Source: DASUXY01 sp035301985
GTDB taxonomy: Bacteria > Bacillota > Bacilli > Bacillales > Amphibacillaceae
DNA length: 64,000 bases
Direction of reading: 5' to 3'
Assembly (NCBI GenBank): GCA_035301985.1
Contig: DATGTE010000030.1
Location: 1-64,000 of the forward strand
Every line of letters starts with the position of its first letter. Position 1 is the first letter of the stretch. The notes under the pieces are model-generated. The model did no database searches, was not told the DNA's origin, and saw only the letters and a program-made list of their open reading frames with translations. Positions 1 to 9,168 of the stretch are shown here, piece by piece. The position numbers were made by a program, and so were the translations under genes.

Positions 1-32
1 GTCGCATCCTTCATGGGTGCGTGGATTGAAAT
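1..32 (+). CRISPR. Terminal repeat of a type I-C-like CRISPR array
   Basis: A 32-nt unit starts with GTCGCATCC, has a dyad (GCATCC ttcat GGGTGC) and ends in GGATTGAAAT, the layout of type I-C (Cas5d-processed) repeats of Bacillaceae. No second copy follows, so with the usual orientation (spacer 3' of GAAAT) this is the leader-distal last repeat and the array lies outside the window. The T in GCATCC breaks an otherwise perfect dyad, as is common in terminal repeats. Only one unit is visible. Confidence 0.7.
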
Positions 33-147
33 TATCATCAGAAATTATGCAATAAGGTATTAGAAATCTTGTGTAAGGTCGTTATCTTCTGTTTTTGAAA
101 GCTTACTTATTAACTTGAAAGGGATATTTTAAAAATGTCACTGCATC

Positions 148-330
148 TTAGGTAAAATACCAATCCTTCGTTAATGATTGTACTAAATTATGCTTGAACG
201 CATAGATAACTGCTTCCATCCGGTCCTGCACTTCTAGCTTTCCGATATGGATTTTAAACGGTTTTCAACTCGATAAATAACTAATTTGCAATTACTTGAT
301 TCTTTTTTCTTCTGCTACGAGTAGAAGGAT
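148..330 (-). pseudogene. Decayed LuxR/NarL-type HTH regulator (C-terminal remnant)
   Basis: The reverse strand reads KLEVQDRMEAVIYAFKHNLV before a stop at 148-150. This is the typical end of a NarL/FixJ response-regulator HTH. Upstream pieces resembling the same domain (ILLLVAEE, then SNCKLVIYRVE) lie in other frames, separated by stops. The HTH is therefore shattered by frameshifts and no receiver domain is visible. The rest of 33-477 shows nothing else I can name apart from the promoter before psiE. Confidence 0.5.
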
Positions 331-450
331 TTTATTTCCCAATCCATTTATTCATCAACGTTGAAAACAAGATGATTGTGTGGAACGCTTCAAAATATGT
401 CCACATTTATCCAATATTCAACACCTTCGCAATGTAGTATAGCAAAACTA

Positions 451-459
451 TGTTATAAT
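451..459 (+). promoter_or_regulatory. Extended -10 promoter for psiE
   Basis: TGTTATAAT is a perfect TATAAT preceded by the TGn extension, about 45 bp before the psiE start. There is no good -35 box at the expected distance, which is normal for extended -10 promoters. Confidence 0.4.
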
Positions 460-504
460 TTGGTTACATGAGACCAATTGAATATACATCGGAGGATGAT
501 TCGC

Positions 505-951
505 ATGCGTCAGATAAAAAAAGGGTACAACATCTTCATGCATTTTCTTCCAAAGCTATTACAAGTTGTGTTAAATCTGTCACTCGTTTGTTTAGCGATG
601 ATTCTGTCCTTTCTGTTGTTGAAAGAGTTGTTCATTTTCAGTCATATTTTACTGGGAGATGAACGTGCTGATTATCAATTATATTTGGCGAATATCTTGA
701 TTTTCTTCTTATATTTTGAATTTATCGCGATGATCGTTAAATATTTTAAAGAAGATTATCACTTTCCGCTCCGTTATTTTTTATACATTGGTATTACAGC
801 GATGGTCCGCTTAATCATCGTCGAACACGATGACGCAGTGAATACTATGTTTTATTCATTTGTCATTTTGATTTTGATCATCGGTTATTTCATTATGAAT
901 TTGACACCACGTGAACGGCCAGAAAGTAAATGGTTTTTTAAAAAAGAGTAA
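505..951 (+). CDS. psiE: PsiE-family membrane protein (phosphate-starvation-inducible type)
   Basis: A 148-residue protein with about four hydrophobic segments, roughly residues 15-40, 50-75, 85-105 and 115-135. It has the PsiE layout: a charged N-terminus, the YFKEDYHFPLRYFLYIGITA region and RLIIVEH. The exact role of PsiE is unknown; in E. coli it responds to phosphate starvation. I chose ATG 505 because GGAGG at 491-495 lies 9 bp upstream; an in-frame ATG at 478 has no ribosome site. It is monocistronic, with a possible hairpin downstream. Confidence 0.8.
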   Translation: MRQIKKGYNIFMHFLPKLLQVVLNLSLVCLAMILSFLLLKELFIFSHILLGDERADYQLYLANILIFFLYFEFIAMIVKYFKEDYHFPLRYFLYIGITAMVRLIIVEHDDAVNTMFYSFVILILIIGYFIMNLTPRERPESKWFFKKE

Positions 952-956
952 CGCAT

Positions 957-1011
957 CCTGTGCAGACAAACTGGTATGAATTTAATCAGACTGCAGAGGG
1001 TTTTTTATTTG
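957..1011 (+). terminator. Possible terminator after psiE
   Basis: Imperfect arms (CCTGTGCAGAC and GACTGCAGAGG) enclose about 20 nt and are followed by TTTTTT. The stem has mismatches, so this is a weak call. Confidence 0.35.
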
Positions 1012-1207
1012 TATTTTTATGATTCTCGTAAATAAATGTTTCTTGTCGCTATTTTTTGCTCGTTTGACTATAATTGGTGTAAATGATTGTTTGCTTCATT
1101 GATCAGGGGAGATGGGATGACCTCTATTGTGTCATACAAACGGTTGAGAAGCGGCGCATATTTTTTAATATGACACGAGCATCGTACTTGGAAAGGAGAT
1201 AAGATGT

Positions 1208-3034
1208 ATGAAAGAAACGGAACCTCCAAAAAAACCGCGGATTTATTATTATTTTATCATCTTACTTGTAGTCATCTTGTTGAATACATTTGTTTTTCCA
1301 ACGATTATGGATTATTCGGCGAAAGAAGTCGATTATGGGACCTTTTTAAAAATGGTTGAAGACGGCAAGGTTGACGAAGTAGAAATTAAAGAAAACTATA
1401 TCGCCTTTACCCCCGTTAAGAAAGGGGATGTGCGTACGTATAAGACAGGGGTGGTAGATGACCCGCAACTCGTCGAGCGCCTACATGAAGCTGGTGTTGA
1501 GTTTACAAAAGACGTCCCAAGGGAAAGCTCCCCAATCGTAACGTTTTTATTAATGTGGATTGTGCCGATTTTTATCTTTATGATCATTGGGCGCTTTCTA
1601 GCCAAGCGCGCCGAAGATCGAATGGGAGATATGCGAAGCACGCTCACATTCGGTAAAAGTAATGCGAAGATCTATCTTGAAGCAGAGACAGGCAAGTCCT
1701 TTGATGATGTCGCTGGACAAGATGAAGCAAAAGAAGCATTGAAAGAAATTATTGACTTTCTACAAAACCCAAAAAAATATCAAGAAATTGGTGCGAAAAT
1801 GCCGAAAGGAGTTTTGCTCGTCGGTCCACCAGGTACAGGGAAAACTCTACTTGCAAAAGCATTTGCAGGCGAGTCACAGGTTCCGTTCTTTTCGATTTCT
1901 GGTGCTGAATTTGTCGAAATGTTCGTCGGAACGGGAGCCGCGCGTGTCAGAGATTTATTTAAACAAGCCCAGGAAAAAGCGCCGTGTATTGTCTTTATTG
2001 ATGAATTAGATGCGATTGGAAAAAGCCGTAGCATACAAATGCCGGGTAGTAACGATGAACGCGAGCAAACATTAAACCAACTTTTGTCAGAAATGGATGG
2101 TTTCGATGCTGACAAAGGGGTCGTCATCTTAGCGGCGACAAACCGGCCAGAAGTCCTCGATAAAGCTCTTTTAAGGCCGGGACGATTCGATCGACGCATT
2201 CCCGTCGAATTACCCGATATTGTAGGACGTGAAGCGATTTTAAAGGTCCATGCAAAAAATGTCGAGTTAGGTGAAAATGTTGATCTAAATGAAATTGCGC
2301 GAGCAACTCCTGGAGCATCGGGTGCCGATTTGGCAAATATTATTAATGAAGGTGCGCTTCGAGCCGTTCGACAAGGTCGCGATGAAGTGCATCAAAGCGA
2401 TTTAGAAGAATCGATCGAAGTTGTAATCGCTGGTTATCCGCGGAAAAATGCGGTCATACCGGAAGACGATAAATGGAAAATTGCTTATCACGAAATAGGC
2501 CATGCCTTAGTCGCTGCTAAACAAAGTCATTCTGCACCGGTTCATAAAATCACGATTGTACCACGTACGTCTGGGTCTTTAGGGTACACGATGCAGGTTG
2601 AAGAGACGGAAAAAGTGCTCATGACGAAAGAACAAGCGCTGGATAAAATAACGACGTATATGGGGGGACGCGCTGCCGAAGAACTTGTCTTTGATACGGT
2701 GACATCTGGTGCTGCGAATGATAGTGAACAGGCGACGAAGATTGCTCGGGCGATGGTAACACGATTCGGAATGAGTGAAGAATTTGACATGATGGCGTTA
2801 GAAACGATGACGAATCCTTATTTAAGCGATGACACTTCATTGCTCGTATCCAATGAAACAGCTTCCAAAGTAGATGGGGAAATGCTTGCCATTATTAAAT
2901 CGTGTCACGAGAAAGCGACGCAAATTTTAGAAGAAAACGAAGAAAAATTACATGAGTTAGCCACCTACTTATTTGAGAATGAGACGATGTCGGGCGAGCA
3001 ATTTATGGAGATTTTAGAACGTAATTCAAACTAA
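1208..3034 (+). CDS. ftsH: FtsH-family ATP-dependent zinc metalloprotease (AAA+)
   Basis: A membrane-anchored AAA+ protease that degrades membrane and regulatory proteins. At 608 residues it has a TM helix near 13-32, an extracytoplasmic FtsH-ext domain, and a second TM near 108-128. Walker A GPPGTGKT is near 209-216, Walker B IVFIDELDA near 261-270, and the SRH arginines lie in RPGRFDRR. The zinc motif HEIGH is at about 428-432 and the third-ligand Asp region TSGAANDSE near 500. All catalytic residues are present. It is a few tens of residues shorter than the housekeeping FtsH, which in Bacilli sits beside tilS/hpt; the genes here differ, so it is probably a second paralogue. AAGGAGA precedes ATG 1208. 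Confidence 0.93.
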   Translation: MKETEPPKKPRIYYYFIILLVVILLNTFVFPTIMDYSAKEVDYGTFLKMVEDGKVDEVEIKENYIAFTPVKKGDVRTYKTGVVDDPQLVERLHEAGVEFTKDVPRESSPIVTFLLMWIVPIFIFMIIGRFLAKRAEDRMGDMRSTLTFGKSNAKIYLEAETGKSFDDVAGQDEAKEALKEIIDFLQNPKKYQEIGAKMPKGVLLVGPPGTGKTLLAKAFAGESQVPFFSISGAEFVEMFVGTGAARVRDLFKQAQEKAPCIVFIDELDAIGKSRSIQMPGSNDEREQTLNQLLSEMDGFDADKGVVILAATNRPEVLDKALLRPGRFDRRIPVELPDIVGREAILKVHAKNVELGENVDLNEIARATPGASGADLANIINEGALRAVRQGRDEVHQSDLEESIEVVIAGYPRKNAVIPEDDKWKIAYHEIGHALVAAKQSHSAPVHKITIVPRTSGSLGYTMQVEETEKVLMTKEQALDKITTYMGGRAAEELVFDTVTSGAANDSEQATKIARAMVTRFGMSEEFDMMALETMTNPYLSDDTSLLVSNETASKVDGEMLAIIKSCHEKATQILEENEEKLHELATYLFENETMSGEQFMEILERNSN

Positions 3035-3063
3035 GGTACAATGAGATTAACAGTTTACTAGAA

Positions 3064-3097
3064 AAGTCCCTTGGATCAGCAATCCAAGGGACTTTTT
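3064..3097 (+). terminator. Intrinsic terminator after ftsH
   Basis: A 13-bp perfect stem (AAGTCCCTTGGAT / ATCCAAGGGACTT) with a 5-nt loop and trailing T's lies between convergent genes. It can serve both strands. Confidence 0.9.
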
Positions 3098-3113
3098 AAA
3101 TATGGCTTATTTG

Positions 3114-4475
3114 TTAGTTGATCAACGATTGCAATGGTGCGGGAATTTGACCGGCACGCTGAATCAATTTATCAGAGCTGAAGGAATTGACAGGCATGAC
3201 CGGTGCACGACCGAGAAGACCACCGAATTCGATAAGGTCGCCTTCTTTTTTTCCAGGAACGGGGATGACACGAACCGCTGTTGTTTTTCTGTTGATCATG
3301 CCAATGGCTGCTTCATCAGCAATCATTCCAGATAAGGTGGCTGCTGACACATCTCCAGGAAGAGCGATCATATCAAGACCGACAGAGCAAACACTTGTCA
3401 TCGCTTCGAGCTTGTCTAAGGAAAGAGATCCTTCGTTCACCCCGCGAATCATTCCATTATCTTCACTGACAGGAATAAACGCACCGCTTAATCCACCGAC
3501 ATAAGAGCTTGCCATCGCACCACCCTTTTTCACAGCGTCATTCATGAGGGCTAAAGCCGCAATCGTTCCGTGTGTACCGACACGCTCTAGACCGATTTCT
3601 TCAAGAATTTCGGCGACACTATCATTTAAAGCGTTCGTCGGGGCAAGCGACAGGTCCATAATTCCAAAGGGAACACCTAACCGTTCGGCGACGACTCGCC
3701 CAATGAGCTCCCCTGCCCGTGTTATTTTAAAGACTGTCTTTTTAATGACATCGGCTACTTCTCCAAGATCGGCATGTGGGTAACGTTTAAGTGCATCTAA
3801 AACAACACCAGGGCCACTCACTCCAACATTGATGACCGCTTCACCTTCACCTGTTCCGTGAAATGCACCGGCCATAAACGGATTATCTTCCACAGGGTTA
3901 CTAAAGACGACTAATTTTGCACAAGCAATGCCGTTAGCATCTTTCGTTAATTCAGCCGCCTCTTTAATGACTGTCCCCATCTGTTTGACAGCATCCATAT
4001 TAATTCCACTTCGTGTCGTCGCCACCGAAATGGATGAACAAACACGCTCCGTACTGCTCAGTGCTTCAGGTAGGGCGTCTAATAACGTTTGATCACTTGT
4101 AGAAATGCCTTTATGGATGAGAGCCGAGAAACCACCGATAAAGTCGACTCCCAGTTCAGTGGCCGCTTTGTCGAGCGTTTTTGCTAATTCAATCGTCTGT
4201 TCTTTCGTCGCCTGACCGATAATTTCCGCAATCGGTGTAATCGCAATTCGTTTATTAATAATGGGAATCCCGAACTCTTTTTCCGCTTCATTGGCGACAG
4301 ATTTTAAATGGGCGGCATAATGAGTGATTTTCTCATATACACGCTGATTCATTTTTTCAAAATCAGAATCGGCACAGTCACGCAAATTAATTCCCATGGT
4401 TACTGTTCGAATGTCAAGATTGTCCATTTGTACCATGCGGATCGTTTCCATCATTTCATCAAAGGCAATACTCAT
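3114..4475 (-). CDS. UPF0210 (PFL-like) family protein
   Basis: 453 residues, full length for the UPF0210 family, whose fold is related to pyruvate formate-lyase/glycyl-radical barrels. I see no glycyl-radical RVxGY-type loop, and the function is unknown. GGAGG lies just upstream of the ATG. The upstream neighbour is a small ACT protein; this pair is conserved in many Firmicutes, so the two probably form one operon and one function, perhaps ligand-responsive. Family assignment is firm; activity is not known. Confidence 0.88.
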   Translation of the reverse strand: MSIAFDEMMETIRMVQMDNLDIRTVTMGINLRDCADSDFEKMNQRVYEKITHYAAHLKSVANEAEKEFGIPIINKRIAITPIAEIIGQATKEQTIELAKTLDKAATELGVDFIGGFSALIHKGISTSDQTLLDALPEALSSTERVCSSISVATTRSGINMDAVKQMGTVIKEAAELTKDANGIACAKLVVFSNPVEDNPFMAGAFHGTGEGEAVINVGVSGPGVVLDALKRYPHADLGEVADVIKKTVFKITRAGELIGRVVAERLGVPFGIMDLSLAPTNALNDSVAEILEEIGLERVGTHGTIAALALMNDAVKKGGAMASSYVGGLSGAFIPVSEDNGMIRGVNEGSLSLDKLEAMTSVCSVGLDMIALPGDVSAATLSGMIADEAAIGMINRKTTAVRVIPVPGKKEGDLIEFGGLLGRAPVMPVNSFSSDKLIQRAGQIPAPLQSLIN

Positions 4476-4502
4476 TTTTCATTCCTCCTTCCATCTGTTC
4501 TG

Positions 4503-4778
4503 TTATACGCGGTGCATCGCTTGAAAAATTTCTTCAAGTTGCACAGTTATTTTTAATCCTAAGTCATCGCCAACTTCATTGAGTTGGTTCCGTACGCCAT
4601 CTAAATGGTCTTGCTTGGATACATCGACAATCATGATCATTGTAAAAAAGTCATCTAAAATCGTCTGACTAATATCCAAAATATTAATGCCGTTTTTGGC
4701 AAGTGTCATCGTAACTTTTGCAATTATTCCTACCTTATCTTTTCCAACAACACTTACAACTGCACGTCTTTTTTCCAT
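4503..4778 (-). CDS. ACT domain protein, UPF0237 family
   Basis: A 91-residue single ACT domain: the N-terminus AVVSVVGKDKVGIIAKVTMTLA is a typical first ACT strand and helix, followed by NGINILDISQTI. ACT domains bind small ligands, often amino acids. It lies 27 bp before the UPF0210 gene, in the usual order for this pair. GAGGTGAAAG gives the ribosome site. Confidence 0.88.
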   Translation of the reverse strand: MEKRRAVVSVVGKDKVGIIAKVTMTLAKNGINILDISQTILDDFFTMIMIVDVSKQDHLDGVRNQLNEVGDDLGLKITVQLEEIFQAMHRV

Positions 4779-4799
4779 GTACTTTCACCTCTTCAGCAT

Positions 4800-4829
4800 A
4801 AAAAAAGAGATTGGAGGTAGCCCAATCTC
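4800..4829 (-). terminator. Terminator of the small gene at 4833-4961
   Basis: On the minus strand an 8-bp stem GAGATTGG / CCAATCTC with a 7-nt loop is followed by seven T's. It separates the 42-codon gene from the ACT/UPF0210 operon. Confidence 0.85.
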
Positions 4830-4832
4830 AGA

Positions 4833-4961
4833 TCAAACAATAGAAAAACGTACACCCATCATGTACACATTTTCTTCTGTCCGTTTGCCTGAGATCGTGA
4901 ACCCTTCGGCGCCGCTTGATGCGGTCTCTCCAGAAGCTGCTCCTGTTATAGTGTGACCCAT
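4833..4961 (-). CDS. Small conserved-looking protein of unknown function
   Basis: A 42-codon ORF (MGHTITGAASGETASS...) with GAGGA 5-6 bp before its ATG, ending 4 bp before a strong terminator, which argues that it is really expressed. It is rich in Gly, Ser and Thr and has no TM segment. A longer in-frame ORF to 5051 has no ribosome site at its start. I do not recognise the family. Confidence 0.5.
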   Translation of the reverse strand: MGHTITGAASGETASSGAEGFTISGKRTEENVYMMGVRFSIV

Positions 4962-5059
4962 AACATTCCTCGCTACTCTTATATTTTCATGAATAGAATT
5001 ATAGTAACAATAATGATAAACAGCCGTCAATGGTAAAAATACCCAATTCACATCTGTAG

Positions 5060-5095
5060 TGTAAAAAAGATGGCTCTCTCGTTAAGAAAGCCACC
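5060..5095 (-). terminator. Terminator after the 5120-5326 gene
   Basis: On the minus strand GGCTTTCT / AGAGAGCC pairs with one G-T wobble, with a short loop, followed by a T-run. Confidence 0.7.
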
Positions 5096-5119
5096 CATTG
5101 ATCACAGAAATTGTATTCG

Positions 5120-5326
5120 TTATTGTGTTTGTTGGTTGTTCGTCATGTTTTGTAAAGGCTTAGCCATCTGTTGAACGGTTTGGTTATTGAAAGCATTGGA
5201 TAGGGTTTGTGGTAAACGTTGAAATGTTCCATTTTGTATCCCTCTTGTAATGCCATAAACAGCTGCTCCCGCTGCACCGATGGTTAACAATGTCGTCATC
5301 ATACCCCGTTGATTATTCATCATCAA
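5120..5326 (-). CDS. Small DUF3918-like protein
   Basis: 68 residues: a short basic start, one hydrophobic stretch (LLTIGAAGAAVYGITRG) and a Gln/Asn-rich tail. The pattern recalls the small DUF3918 proteins of Bacilli. Two or three ATGs occur at the start, and GGGTGAT lies upstream. Probably membrane-associated; function unknown. Confidence 0.6.
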   Translation of the reverse strand: MMMNNQRGMMTTLLTIGAAGAAVYGITRGIQNGTFQRLPQTLSNAFNNQTVQQMAKPLQNMTNNQQTQ

Positions 5327-5551
5327 TCACCCTTTTTATAATTTTTTCAATATAAGCGCTTCAAAATAAAGAAGCAGTCTTAGTTTTTATTAGTAAAGAA
5401 AATTTATTCCGGTGATGATTTCCAGTTGATTTTAGAGTAGAGGTAAAGAATGAACGATTTCCCTTTTTTCATCAAAAATCCTCTATTTCCCTTCGATATT
5501 TTACATATAAACCCCCCATACTATACTTTAAGAAAGGACGAAAGGAAATGC

Positions 5552-6100
5552 ATGATGAAAAGCTATTTATTAAGGTTATGGAATATAATTGATCCGTTAT
5601 ATTTTAAATGTAGTCGACTCTGTTACGTTCCGAAAAATGAACCAACAAAAACAGTACTCCGAGTTCGCCTTACTCGGTATCAAGGAAGAAGTGCAATCCT
5701 AAGGGATGGAACGACGGTCCAAAAAGGCGACATGTTATTAAAGATTCATTTGCATAATGTGCGATTAATCCATGAATTACAAATCATTGATGGAGATTTG
5801 AGAAAAGCCGCGCATCTGTATCATTCGATCAAACAAGCGTTGTTTCAGTTAGCGAAAGAAGTTGAAACATATGATGAATATAGACGCATAAAAGCAATTA
5901 TCGGTGTTACGTCCCTTTATCAAGGGGCAGAACGGCTAGGTTTTGACATCGTACCGATTAAAAATTACTATTATCGTCTGTTTAAGAAATGCACGTTCTT
6001 ACTCATCGATTGCGTAGCCCATTCCCCACGTAACAGAGCACCTGTTTATTTATTCATGTCCAAAAATCAATTGATGAACAAATATATGGAGTCATTTTAA
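5552..6100 (+). CDS. ykoP: YkoP-like protein
   Basis: 182 residues from ATG 5552 (AAAGGA upstream; ATG 5555 is equally possible). The sequence (LRLWNIIDPLYFKCSRL, then KKGDMLLKIHLHNVRL-like text) and the neighbours match B. subtilis YkoP, found with YkoN and YkoQ. It is soluble and basic, of unknown biochemical role. Here it runs convergent with the ykoQ-like gene, and the ends overlap by 4 bp. The longer ORF to 5450 has no ribosome site. Confidence 0.65.
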   Translation: MMKSYLLRLWNIIDPLYFKCSRLCYVPKNEPTKTVLRVRLTRYQGRSAILRDGTTVQKGDMLLKIHLHNVRLIHELQIIDGDLRKAAHLYHSIKQALFQLAKEVETYDEYRRIKAIIGVTSLYQGAERLGFDIVPIKNYYYRLFKKCTFLLIDCVAHSPRNRAPVYLFMSKNQLMNKYMESF

Positions 6101-6925
6101 ATGACTTCTGATGGAATGGGCAGGTCATGAATGGTAATTTCCGGCCTGCTCCCAATTCGAATGTTGAGACCTGTTTGACCGAGACCTTCACTAATATAAA
6201 ATGGACGATCTTTAAATTTGTGCATTCCTTTGATGATATTTTTCCGTGCAAGTTTGCCCATTTTTACGAGGTGAAAAGCTTTTGGATAACAGATTTGCCC
6301 ACCATGGAAATGGCCTGCCATTAAATAATCAAATGGATAATCTTCCATTTCTAATACAACGGTGGGGTCATGGGTAAGCACAATGTTTATGCCATCTTCG
6401 ATTTGTTCATATGCTTGGGATATATTACTGCGATTCGTACTATAATCATCAATACCGATTATGTTGATCGTTTTTCCCTTTGCCGAAATGACATCACTAT
6501 CATTTTGTAAGACGTGACAGTTGTAGTGTGATAAAATGTTTTTCAGTCTTTTTAAATCATGAGCTTTTAACACGTAATCATGATTGCCTAGTACGGCGTA
6601 GATCCCATATGTGGGGCGTATGCGATTTAATACTTGTAAGTAGGGGATGAGTTTAGGAATACTGCGTTTTCGGTCAAGGAAATCTCCCGTTAAAGCAATC
6701 ACATCCACCTGTTTATTCGCAAGGTTTGCAGCTAATTGTTCTGGGGTTAATGATATATTTTCCATGTGTAAGTCAGAAAGATGTAGAATAGATAAGGACT
6801 CTGTACAGTCCGATGTTGTTTTGGGCGGTAGTTGAATATGATTTACTTTTATATCTTGAGTATTTTTATGGGCTTTGTATATGCTAACCGTAAGGAAAAA
6901 ACTTACGAATGTTGCAATTATCATG
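6097..6925 (-). CDS. ykoQ: Metallophosphoesterase, YkoQ-like
   Basis: A calcineurin-like phosphoesterase, probably membrane-tethered. The N-terminus MIIATFVSFFLTVSIY is a signal anchor. Metal motifs appear in order: LHLSDLHM (D-x-H), LTGDFLDR (GD), VLGNHDY (GNHD), and C-terminal VLTHDP plus AGHFHGGQ (GH-x-H). Close relatives hydrolyse UDP-diacylglucosamine-like or lipid substrates; the substrate here is unknown. I chose ATG 6925 because GGAGAGGAGG precedes it; the longer ORF to 6978 lacks a ribosome site. Confidence 0.85.
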
Positions 6926-7012
6926 TGTAATCCTCCTCTCCGAATCGGATTATAACATGGCTGAGGGTGATTATTCATTGGTAATTGCAGGTATGTAAGG
7001 CGGTAATCATCA

Positions 7013-8128
7013 GTGAAGCAATCTCAACAACATAAATTGTTATTTCTGCCCTTCATGCAAATCGCCTCTGGGCACCATCAAGTCGCTCATTCATTAATGG
7101 TTGATTTCCAACGTCAGTATGAAACAATACGTTGTGACAAAGTGGATCTCCTATCTTATAGTTATGGGAGTCTAGAGAAGGTTGTTTCTTCCGTCTATTT
7201 AGCTTGGATAAAATATTTTCCGAGTTCGTATCATTGGTTGTATCATCGTTCTGTCTATAAAAATCTTACCAAACGGAAGCGGAGTATGTTTTACGGTTCT
7301 TTCTTTATTTATTTTTTTAAGAGACTCATCGCGGAATTCAATCCCGATATTCTTATTTGTACGCATGCGCTACCATCGAATGTTGCGAGTCGGTTAAAAC
7401 GAAACGATCAGTTAGATCGAATTGTTATTAACGTATACACGGATTATTTTGTCAATCGCCTCTGGGGGCTACAAGGAATTGACTATCATTTTGCTCCCAC
7501 TACGTTAGTGAAAAATCATTTACTGGAAAAGGGTGTTCCGGAAAGAAGCATTATTATGACGGGTATTCCTGTACATCCTGTATTTCGAACGAAAAGTTCT
7601 CAAGAACGTCGACAGATAAACTTATCAATTCTCGTAACAGGTGGCAATTTAGGAGTCGGCGGAATGGAAAGTATACTAGCGAATACGCAAGGACATGTTC
7701 ATTACTACGTGCTTTGTGGACAAAACACTGCACTGTATAATCAGTTGCTTCATAACCCCCGCCCCCATGTAACCCCTTTTCCGTATATTAAACCGAGGGA
7801 ACAAATGAATCAGTTATACGATCAAGTCGATGCTGTATTAACAAAACCAGGTGGGGTGACGATCAGTGAATGTTTAATGAAACGAAAACCGATCTTCGTC
7901 TATGATCCATTACCGGGACAGGAGACAATCAATGTTGAGCAGTTGTTACGACTTGGATTAATTATGCCAGTCGCTAGCAAAAATAGCTTTGAGCAACAAA
8001 TTGTTGATTATTTTAATAATCAGAAGCAACAAGTTCATTATCAACAGTCGATTGAAACATATCATCGCCATCTAGAAAAGCGACCGTTTAAGGTTGTGAT
8101 GGATGAATTGCTACGGATCGGCCAATAA
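7013..8128 (+). CDS. ykoN: MGDG-synthase-like glycosyltransferase (YkoN-like)
   Basis: A family-28-type glycosyltransferase. The N-terminal half has the MGDG synthase lipid-acceptor motif (ASGHHQVAHSL). The C-terminal half has the nucleotide-sugar site (TKPGGVTISECLMKRKP, then PLPGQETINVEQL). 371 residues is full length. It starts at GTG 7013 with AAGGCGGT upstream. The family transfers a sugar to diacylglycerol or related lipids. It is divergent from the ykoQ-like gene, as part of a yko-type group. Confidence 0.82.
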   Translation: MKQSQQHKLLFLPFMQIASGHHQVAHSLMVDFQRQYETIRCDKVDLLSYSYGSLEKVVSSVYLAWIKYFPSSYHWLYHRSVYKNLTKRKRSMFYGSFFIYFFKRLIAEFNPDILICTHALPSNVASRLKRNDQLDRIVINVYTDYFVNRLWGLQGIDYHFAPTTLVKNHLLEKGVPERSIIMTGIPVHPVFRTKSSQERRQINLSILVTGGNLGVGGMESILANTQGHVHYYVLCGQNTALYNQLLHNPRPHVTPFPYIKPREQMNQLYDQVDAVLTKPGGVTISECLMKRKPIFVYDPLPGQETINVEQLLRLGLIMPVASKNSFEQQIVDYFNNQKQQVHYQQSIETYHRHLEKRPFKVVMDELLRIGQ

Positions 8129-8160
8129 AAAAATCTCTTCGGCTTCGTCGATTATTTTTA

Positions 8161-8187
8161 GCCAACATGTGTAAATGTTGGCCTTTT
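8161..8187 (+). terminator. Terminator after ykoN
   Basis: An 8-bp stem GCCAACAT / ATGTTGGC with a 6-nt loop, followed by CTTTTT. Confidence 0.85.
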
Positions 8188-8234
8188 TACTGTTATAATG
8201 AATGGAAATACCGAATGGAAAGGGTAGAACGATC

Positions 8235-8702
8235 ATGATTGTTGTCAGTTCGTGTTTAGCTGGATTGTTATGTCGATATGATGGGGGCCATTGTTTAGTA
8301 GACAAGATCGAACAATTAGTCAAAGAAAAGAAAGCGGTTAAAGTATGTCCTGAAGTAATGGGCGGATTATCCACACCGAGAGAACCAGCAGAGGTGATTG
8401 GTGGGGACGGACGTGATGTGTTATTCGGAAAGGCAAAGGTCATGACACAATCGGGAAAAGATGTGACAGCAGAATATGTTGCTGGAGCCTATCGCGCTTT
8501 GGAGCGGGCTAAAAAAGTGAATGCATCGATTATTGTTTTAAAGGAATATAGTCCGTCTTGTGGAAGTCAAATCATTTATGATGGAACATTTTCGAGTGAA
8601 AAAATCGCGGGTGAAGGTGTGACAACTGCACTATTGAAGAGAGAAGGGTTTAACGTCATTTCTGAGAGGCAATTTCTTGGTCTGTTAGAAGAGGAGAATT
8701 GA
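8235..8702 (+). CDS. DUF523 family protein
   Basis: 155 residues. DUF523 signatures are present: MIVVSSCLAGLLCRYDG at the start, CPEVMGGLSTPREPAEV, and SPSCGS. Conserved cysteines (in SSC, CPE and PSCGS) suggest metal or Fe-S binding; function is unproven. The start is ATG 8235, with GGAAAGGGTAG upstream; an upstream in-frame ATG at 8202 is not supported. Confidence 0.88.
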   Translation: MIVVSSCLAGLLCRYDGGHCLVDKIEQLVKEKKAVKVCPEVMGGLSTPREPAEVIGGDGRDVLFGKAKVMTQSGKDVTAEYVAGAYRALERAKKVNASIIVLKEYSPSCGSQIIYDGTFSSEKIAGEGVTTALLKREGFNVISERQFLGLLEEEN

Positions 8703-8727
8703 TGTAGTTGGACCGTATACAACATAC

Positions 8728-8770
8728 ATAGTTGTCACGCGGAACATGACCTCGTTCCGCGGACTATATA
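8728..8770. repeat. Perfect hairpin between convergent genes, no T-run
   Basis: CGCGGAAC / GTTCCGCG with an 8-nt loop, extended outwards by ATAGT / ACTAT. It lies between convergent DUF523 and DUF4387 genes and lacks a poly-T, so it may stabilise 3' ends or be an old bidirectional terminator. Confidence 0.5.
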
Positions 8771-8817
8771 TGTGAATATGTCCCTTGTTCGAGCGATGAG
8801 TTCATTCAAATGCTGGT

Positions 8818-9165
8818 TCAAACGTATGCGCGAACCTCTTCGAACAGTTCATCTGGTATCGATATTGTTAAGATCGGTGCGTATTGTTGGGCACCATACG
8901 TATCACGTTCCCCCGCTGAGCCTGAAGGGTGTGAACGTGGAATTGTGATTTTCAAGGCGTTTGCATTGTCGAAAAAGACCAGCTCTAATACATCTTCTGG
9001 TTGGATGTTATATAAAGACGCAATGGTTTTATCTGTAAATAAATGGGCTTCTTTTACAGATTTATAAATTTGTTTATTTTTAAAAAGGATGTCGATCGTT
9101 AACTCAAATGGTCCTGCATTTTTACTGCGAATGACTTTGGCAAGTTTCATCAATGGATAATGCAT
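8818..9165 (-). CDS. DUF4387 domain protein, AtuA partner
   Basis: 115 residues, the usual size of DUF4387: KLAKVIRSKNAGPFELTIDILF at the start and IPRSHPSGSAGERDTYGAQQYAP in the middle. It follows the AtuA-like gene by 3 bp, with GGAGG 9 bp before ATG. DUF4387 is commonly coupled to AtuA proteins and is sometimes fused to them, so both probably form one enzyme or complex acting on acyl-CoA or terpenoid acids. Activity is not shown. Confidence 0.85.
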   Translation of the reverse strand: MHYPLMKLAKVIRSKNAGPFELTIDILFKNKQIYKSVKEAHLFTDKTIASLYNIQPEDVLELVFFDNANALKITIPRSHPSGSAGERDTYGAQQYAPILTISIPDELFEEVRAYV

Positions 9166-9168
9166 CGT

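Noticed and set aside
2619..2840. Antisense frames inside ftsH and other long genes
   Set aside because: They run opposite strongly conserved coding sequence and have no start signals.
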